Assembly: GCA_963971425.1 (NCBI GenBank)
Contig: OZ020514.1
Location: forward strand, 42,755,158-42,819,157
DNA length: 64,000 nt
Direction of reading: 5' to 3'
From: Bryoerythrophyllum caledonicum
Taxonomy: Eukaryota; Streptophyta; Bryopsida; Pottiales; Pottiaceae
Below the pieces are notes generated by a model. That model saw nothing but the letters and a program-made list of their open reading frames with translations, ran no database searches and was not told the DNA's origin. The stretch's first letter is position 1; each line of letters begins with the position of its first letter. This document shows positions 57,757-64,000 of this stretch, piece after piece. The position numbers and the translations under genes were made by a program.

Positions 57757-58497
57757 ATGTTTTTAATATCTCACTTTTTACATTCGTACATCATACTCCT
57801 ATACTTTTTTCTATATTATTTCTTTAATTTTTTTGCCTTTTATTTTCTATTATTTTATTGCTTAGTCTCTTTCTCTCTAGTCTCTCATTTTTCGATACGA
57901 ATAGGTGTTACTATATTACTTTTCGAACCTTTTACACCCTCACTCCTCACTCCTTTACTTCCGAACATCACTCCTTTAGTCTTCAAACTCTCACTCCTTT
58001 ACTTCCGAACATCACTCTTTCATTCTCCAATCTCGTCCTCCCAATTCTGTTGCTATTACTGTCTACCCTTTTTCTTCACATCTCTTTATTTTCCATTATA
58101 CCTACCATCGCAAAACTCTCTTCCCAACTCTACATTCCAATTGTCCCCCACAAATCTCATAAACCAACATATATATAGTAATAGTATACTCCTACAATTA
58201 CAACTAATCTCAACTAAAGCCAGAAATACAAATTCATCAAACCAAAACATAGACATAACTTTTCTTCTACTACTCAGTGGTGACATTGAACTAAACCCCG
58301 GACCTATGCCAAACATATTACAAAACCATCCCTCAATACACAAAAAACGAGCAAATAACTATTTTATTCCATGTACGATTAAATTTCAGCTAGAATACCA
58401 ACGTCAAGTAAAACTATATTCACCATTCATGAATCCCACCCACATACTCAACAATGAATATAACAACACGTATCCTCATCTATCCCAATATATCTAA
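57757..58497 (+). pseudogene. LINE ORF2 N-terminal leader with 2A-like peptide
   Basis: A 246-codon frame, strongly hydrophobic and Ser/Thr-rich for about 165 residues, then LLLLSGDIELNPGP at 58264-58305. The motif (D-I-E-x-N-P-G followed by P) is the 2A ribosome-skipping consensus, which separates a leader from the downstream protein during translation. 2A-like sequences are known at the start of ORF2 in some non-LTR retrotransposons. The frame stops at 58497 and ORF2 coding resumes in another frame by 58921, so at least one break is present. Confidence 0.75.
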
Positions 58498-59685
58498 AGT
58501 CTTTCTAACTTCCCACCAACACATATTATATACGCCATCATAACAACAGTTCACCCATCTGTGGAAACATGTAATTTCATAATCTCCTCAAACAATCAAA
58601 ACATCAACCCTTCTACACAAACTCTCTACCTTAAATAACCCCCCCAAAAGACACGTTAGTATTGAACATAGATACACCCGGTTTCTAAAAAATAATCACA
58701 AAATAACAAATCCAACGGATTCAATTCACAACAAAATCTACAAAAGTATCCACAAACAAACTACAACAGCAAACCCCCTTACATTAAAAAACAAATTTCC
58801 ATTTCTCCCTAATAAGCTAATTACAGAATCACTTAAATGCCTTAATCATATTCCCAAATACTCACACCCACCCAACAACACTCACATCTCCCAACCACCA
58901 CAACCACCAATAAACAACCAACACAATTCGTATTTTATAACATGGAACGCAACAACACTAAACACAACACTTCCTAGCATCCAAAACCTAATAATTGAAC
59001 TCCAAACAATTCCAGCAATCATCTTAATACAAGAAACAAAAATTACCGCCACAAAATCTATAAAATACACTGAAAGACTCTTTCCTGATTACAAACTAAT
59101 CTTCAACAATACACTTGGACTTATAAGATGTATACAACAAAGGAGATCCTACACCCTCGCCCGTGGAGGACTATTAACATTAATCAACAAATCATATGCA
59201 TTCCCCAACAACATAACAAAAATCCCTACCCCTAACCAACATCTCACCATATTTACAAATAATAAAAATTACAAATAATCCACTTCAACCAGGGTTACTG
59301 ATACATCTATTATGCCCTCACACCAAGAAGATATCCGACTCATACACGAAATACAAACCAATATCACAAATCAAATACAAAATCACCCAAACTACACCCA
59401 TATTCTAACCGGCGACTTCAATAGAGACATCGCCCTCATTGGACGAACAACTGGTAATAACTTAACACCCCCCCCCAAGAATTAGACTTTCAATGGCAAA
59501 CTTACATAGATACACTACAACTAACATACATTAACACGAACACAAACTTTTTAAGACAATGGAGTTACAATTATACAAAAACAAGTCTAATAGATCGTTT
59601 CTATATAAACGCCCATATCCGACAACAATACTCATGTACAACCAATACTGAAAACAACCTAAACTCCGACCATTACCCAATTCAA
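58498..59685 (+). pseudogene. LINE ORF2 AP-type endonuclease
   Basis: From about 58921 the frame reads FITWNATTLN, then ILIQETK with the catalytic Glu (59028-59039). After an in-frame TAA (59276-59278) it gives HILTGDFNRD (GDFN at 59411-59422). A 9-base C run (59468-59476) shifts the frame by one. In the new frame SLIDRFYIN and NSDHYPIQL (the SDH motif) complete the domain. This enzyme nicks target DNA for target-primed reverse transcription. Motif order is normal. Confidence 0.82.
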
Positions 59686-61492
59686 TTGCATATGCCCAAC
59701 ATTACGCTAATCAGTAGAACACCACAAACAACAAACAATAATACCATAAGAATATTGAATCCAATCCCATATGAAAATATAGAAAGATTTCATAGTATCT
59801 ACTTTGAAAATAACTCAATGATAATAGAACAACTCACTAACATCCTAAACAATAATACAAACCTCACAAATATACAATGGCTAGAAGCATGTAACACATT
59901 AGATATACCAACACAAGAAATTTTTGCAACATTAGAACAAACATGCAAAGCTGAACCTCTACCACAGCTCACCCCCAGAACAACACAACAAGGAGGCTTT
60001 TTACCACGAAAACTTGCGAAAAAACATCTATCAACTTATCATCTCATCCGTAAAACCATACGCACGGTTAAAAATAATCCAAACTGGCGGAACCACCCCA
60101 TACTCAACAGCATCCAAACCCATAGACATACGAATATTCCCCAACCACCCATAGATGATATCCTTATAGAATCATGGATATCTGATATAGCTCAAATAGC
60201 AAGACAAGCCAACAAACTTGCTCGCAAAATCACAACCACATACAACAAAGAATGCATCAGAAAAGCCATTACAAAATATAGACAATTATACGATAAAAGC
60301 CCCAAAAAGATCAATAAAAAAGTCTTCAGAGATAATACAACAAATGCCCTTGATTCCATTATAGACCAGCATGGAAACGTTCTCACAAATCCAGAAGAAA
60401 TTGCCAATGAAATCTACATACAACAATTACAAATAAACAAAACTACAATACCCACATCCTACAATCAATCCAAACACTTGATAAACTGTACTTGTAGTGT
60501 TAGACAATATCCATGGCATGACTTGGATGGATTTGTACTAGAAAAAAGAGGTGAGCCTAGCGTCCCACTTGACACGTACTTTACAAAAGAAACATACGAT
60601 ATGTGTTTGAAAAAAATAAGTAGCGATAAAGCCCCCGGACTAGACCGTATTCCAACCCGATATTAAAAAATATGCCACAAAAATTCCATGAACTCCTATA
60701 CCTATTCTTTAAACACTGCTATAGACAAAAACGTATCCGTGAACTATGGAAAAATAGCCTAACCATACTACTCATAAAAAAGGAGAACCCTTCATAATAA
60801 TAAACCACCGGCCCATTGCCTTATCCAACACCATTTACAAACTCTACACTAGTACATTAACCTCAATCTTATCTTCATATGGAGAAAAACTCAATATATT
60901 ACATGACATTCAAGAGGGCTTTCGAGCCGAACGTAGCACTTCCCGACAAATACAAACACTAATAGCCGCTCTAGAAGATGCCAAACTTACCAACCAAGAC
61001 ATATATATCCTCTATGTGGACTTCAAAAATACATTTGGATCAATAGATCACGCAAGATTGCTTGCTCTCATGACTGACCTTGGCTATCCAGAAGATGCAG
61101 TTACTCTAGTTGGAAATATCTATTCACACTCTTCCACCACATTCATTGGAGAACATTTCGGTCAAGCACACCTCATTCCCATACAAAGAGGTACAATTCA
61201 AGGTGACACTCTTAGCCCATATCTCTTTATAATATTTCTCGAACCTCTATTAAGATGGCTCCAATGCGGTAATAATGGATATACACTTAGCACATCAAAA
61301 ACCACTGTCAACTCTGTTGCATACGCAGACGATTTAGCAGCCCTGTTAGGTAAACTAAAATCATTACAAATTCAATTAAACAAAATAGATAGATATTGTA
61401 AGTGGATAGGTATGGATGTTGGGGTACCCAAATGCGCAGTCACCGGATCCCCAAATAAGTCAAAAATAAATCCCACATCCTTCAAGGCATAA
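59686..61492 (+). pseudogene. LINE ORF2 reverse transcriptase
   Basis: The frame continues directly from the endonuclease. Landmarks are KISSDKAPGLDRIP before a shift near 60660 (A6 run), a second shift near 60786, then NHRPIALSNTIYK, GFRAERSTS, YVDFKNTFGSIDH (first catalytic Asp), RGTIQGDTLSPYLF and YADD (61322-61333). It ends at 61492. The motifs are those of non-LTR RTs. Only single-base shifts break it, so it decayed recently or contains assembly errors at homopolymers. Confidence 0.88.
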
Positions 61493-62142
61493 ATTCAGGC
61501 CACGAACATTAATTACTGAAATCAACCAATCTTTGTGTTACACCAAAATGAAGCGTATGTATACTTAGGCGCTCAAATGGTACCTTCATTGAAATGGAAA
61601 ATTCATACTCATGTTACAATAACAAAACTCAACAATCAATGTTAAGCACTAACAAATTGTCCGGCTACTATGAGACAAAAAATTAACATGATAGATACGG
61701 TTATTAGACCAGGAATCTCATATAGTTTCTATACTGTACCATATTCAATGCCTACTATAAAAAAACTTGACAAAAAAATAATAGTAGCACAAAAATCAAT
61801 TTGTGGACTTCCAAAATGCACCTCGAATATAATAAAACAACTACCACACAACCACTTTGGCCTAGAAGCATTCTCACTTAAAAACGACTATTTACGATGC
61901 ATTAGGGAGCAACTTCCGAACGCACTAAATGACAAAGGGAGATTAGGGAAAATATACAATGGATTACTACACTTTATACTTGCCAAATATGGAGGAGCAG
62001 AATATTTACCTAGAATTAAATGCTCAGACTACTACAGATCCTCACTTACTAGAACATTGTTCCTACTCAAAACAGAAGGAAACACATATATCTAAAAAGT
62101 ACCATAAAGAGCTTCTTTACCGCACCGGCGTCCTTAGAATGC
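61493..62142 (+). pseudogene. LINE ORF2 thumb/connector region
   Basis: After another shift, EAYVYLGAQMVPSLKWKIHT (about 61550-61610) matches the YLG...W..H segment that follows the RT in LINEs. The frame 61670-62095 continues it (VIRPGISYSFYTVPYS). The function is structural; no catalytic residues are expected. Confidence 0.65.
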
Positions 62143-63090
62143 ATGTCAAGAACTGAAGCTCCAACACTCCCACACCTAATTGAGCAAACATCGATGAAAT
62201 TACTACAAGTACTATTTACCACAAACATCACAACACTTAGCCAAATCATCCTACCAAATGGCTCACATTTAATGAACGAAAATGAATTCCACAAATACCA
62301 CTTCAAACCCACAAGACTAATAATAAGTGCACTAAACCTAGCGAAACAACTCTTTTGTCTCTCCAAGTGTCAAGAAATATGCCCCCACCCCTACAACGAG
62401 CACCCTAATCCACGCACACTTAAAGAAAAATATATTTGCCCCAACAATAATACTATCCCCCATATTCCTACCCCACCTATCCACCCATCCGACCTACCAC
62501 AACCACGCTATTCAAAACCACCTTCATATATACTAAAAAACCCCACAACATACCCACTATATGCCATAGTACAACATAAACACCATACATATTACGACAC
62601 TAATGACATCAAAATAGAAAATACTTCATACCTTTGCCAATGGAAAAATCAAGAAAACACTTATAGTCAATGGCACACACACAAAACTCTATTCCCATGG
62701 CACGATCCTAATACTGCATCCCACAACATAACATGCCTCAAACAATACTATAAAGAGAAAACCAATAAATTCTATCATAAGATCATACAAGCACATCACC
62801 CACAAGATCAATGCAGCGATACAAGATCGGTCACACGCCCCATACAAATCCTTTTAGCAAAAATATCTATCGCCGAATGTAATCCACAAAATGACATTAC
62901 CGCACAACAACATGCCATCCAAATTCAACAAAACGAAGCACATATCTATGAAAATGATGGAAAATACCTAATAACTATCTCCACCATAAGACTTGAATGG
63001 CTTTGGAACCAATATCACCAAACACTATGTACTCTACAAAACTTAGAACCTCAAACGAACACACTACACCATACCAACGGAATTACTTGA
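62143..63090 (+). pseudogene. LINE ORF2 connector with Trp/Tyr-rich module
   Basis: A 315-codon frame. 62551-62703 is a compact Trp/Tyr/His-rich segment (YPLYAIVQHKH, TSYLCQWKNQENTYSQW, LFPW) whose strand-strand-Trp pattern faintly recalls chromodomains. That comparison is only suggestive. The frame shifts near 63080 into the next region. Confidence 0.5.
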
Positions 63091-63742
63091 CTTCTTCACT
63101 ACAACATACAATGTTGAACACTCTAACTTCTCATCTCTGGTCACATGCTCCACTAAAATAACAAAAAAATTCTCTCCCTTCTTTGGAGACAAAATCTTTG
63201 GCTCATTGGGCAAAACATTTGATTACAAATGGGAAGGCATAGGATATGCACATCCACACAACAAAGAAGAAGCCCAACAATCATTACATTGGGCTAGATT
63301 CGCAGCAAAAAATAACCCAAGAAACATAACATATCTTATCTTACCAGATGAAAATTGGTACCAAAATTCTAACCCTCACATTGGTCCTTACCCAAACTCT
63401 CACATCATATGCTTATTCCTTGCAGATACCATAACATACTTTGAACCTACCATACCAGAAGAATTAAATAAATCTAGAAAAGAAAAATCCACCTTACAAA
63501 TACTATGCATACACCACCAAAACAACACAATAGGCCTCCAAACAAATATAGAACACCTTCAAACACTAATCAATACTCTAAACATAAAACAAGTATGTGC
63601 CCACTTAGCCCCACCAACGTTTGCACCCACCCAAGTTTACCGAAACAAGAAATGGTCCAAAGTTAACCTCCCTAGCACAAATCACACACCCCCAACCACC
63701 TCAATACCACTCCCATCCTATAACACAAACATACCATTATAA
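63080..63742 (+). pseudogene. LINE ORF2 methyltransferase-like region
   Basis: The frame reads ELLDFFTTYNVEHS, then IFGSLGKTFDYKW (FGSLG at 63197-63211), GYAHPHNKEEAQ (63242-63274), HWARFAAKNN and TYLILPDENWY. The order FGSLG, a Pro motif before an acidic helix, and a hydrophobic strand ending LPxxW matches the arrangement in PCIF1-type and other N6-adenine methyltransferases. In those the Pro motif is NPPF; here it is HPHN, so catalysis is doubtful. It ends at TAA 63740-63742, after which RNase H continues in the same frame. Confidence 0.45.
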
Positions 63743-64000
63743 TTCAATCCAGAAGACAACTACTACACAGATGGATCATTTAAAGAACCTGAAGAAGTAA
63801 GACCTGGGCACTGGCATAGAGAACGAGCAGGATTCGGCATATACAACGCACCAAAAGATATGAAAATAGCCAAAAGAATCCAAGGATTACAAAACATCAT
63901 TAGAGCAGAAATGATGGCCGTACATAAAACACTTCGAATCTTGAATGATAAATACCCAAATGAGCCTGCCTACATATTTACAGACTGCATAAATGCGTTA
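63743..64000 (+). pseudogene. LINE ORF2 RNase H domain, cut by window edge
   Basis: YYTDGSF with catalytic Asp at 63770-63772, then IIRAEMMAV with Glu at 63908-63910, then IFTDCINAL with Asp at 63983-63985: the D-E-D core of RNase HI. It lies downstream of RT and the methyltransferase-like region, separated from the latter only by one stop codon. The rest is outside the window. Confidence 0.88.

Noticed and set aside
58080..64000. APOBEC-like G-to-A hypermutation of the LINE
   Set aside because: Many Trp (TGG) codons and Gly codons survive and motifs are intact, so codon bias explains the G poverty better.

Overview
The window looks like nuclear DNA of a large, repeat-rich streptophyte genome (charophyte alga or early land plant). 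The evidence is a many-exon AHK1-type plant hybrid histidine kinase with GT/AG introns, together with several plant-type transposon families. The nearest precedent I know for a Ty3/gypsy element carrying a cytosine-5 methyltransferase is in charophyte algae. The exact species is not determined; a Chara-like alga is only a guess.

Layout. 1-2.4 kb: repeat debris. 2.4-15.5 kb: a young Ty3/gypsy retrotransposon (3649-15089) inserted into an older, inverted copy of its own family, with a 4-bp target duplication proved by comparing the two copies. It encodes gag, an aspartic protease, a complete-looking cytosine-5 DNA methyltransferase (DNMT), reverse transcriptase, RNase H and integrase, and it ends in a PHD zinc finger. 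15.5-21.4 kb: a decayed hAT (DUF659-type) transposase and a coiled-coil/RING-like gene fragment. 22.1-26.9 kb: minus-strand remains of a second retroelement-like family ('family A'), with other pieces at 1-212 and 50.8-51.6 kb. 27-37 kb: AT-rich DNA without recognisable genes, holding a perfect (ACA)108 tract.

37.3-43.6 kb (minus strand): the one clear host gene, an AHK1/ATHK1-like osmosensor hybrid kinase. I resolve 14 coding exons giving about 1404 residues with all catalytic residues present. 45.6-45.8 kb: two adjacent hairpins. 46.7-48.4 kb: another LTR-like copy of the gypsy family. 48.5-50.7 kb: an 18-bp minisatellite interrupted by a 333-bp palindromic CACTA-type MITE with a CAG target duplication. 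51.6-54.8 kb: no recognised gene. 55-64 kb: non-LTR retrotransposon (LINE) material, comprising an intact RRM-like/coiled-coil ORF1 and a broken ORF2. ORF2 carries a 2A-like peptide, AP endonuclease, reverse transcriptase, a methyltransferase-like region and RNase H, and runs off the window edge.

The most interesting system is the gypsy element, whose polyprotein joins a chromatin writer (DNMT) to a putative chromatin reader (PHD). The LINE is second, with its 2A leader and its domain resembling the PCIF1/N6-adenine methyltransferase fold.
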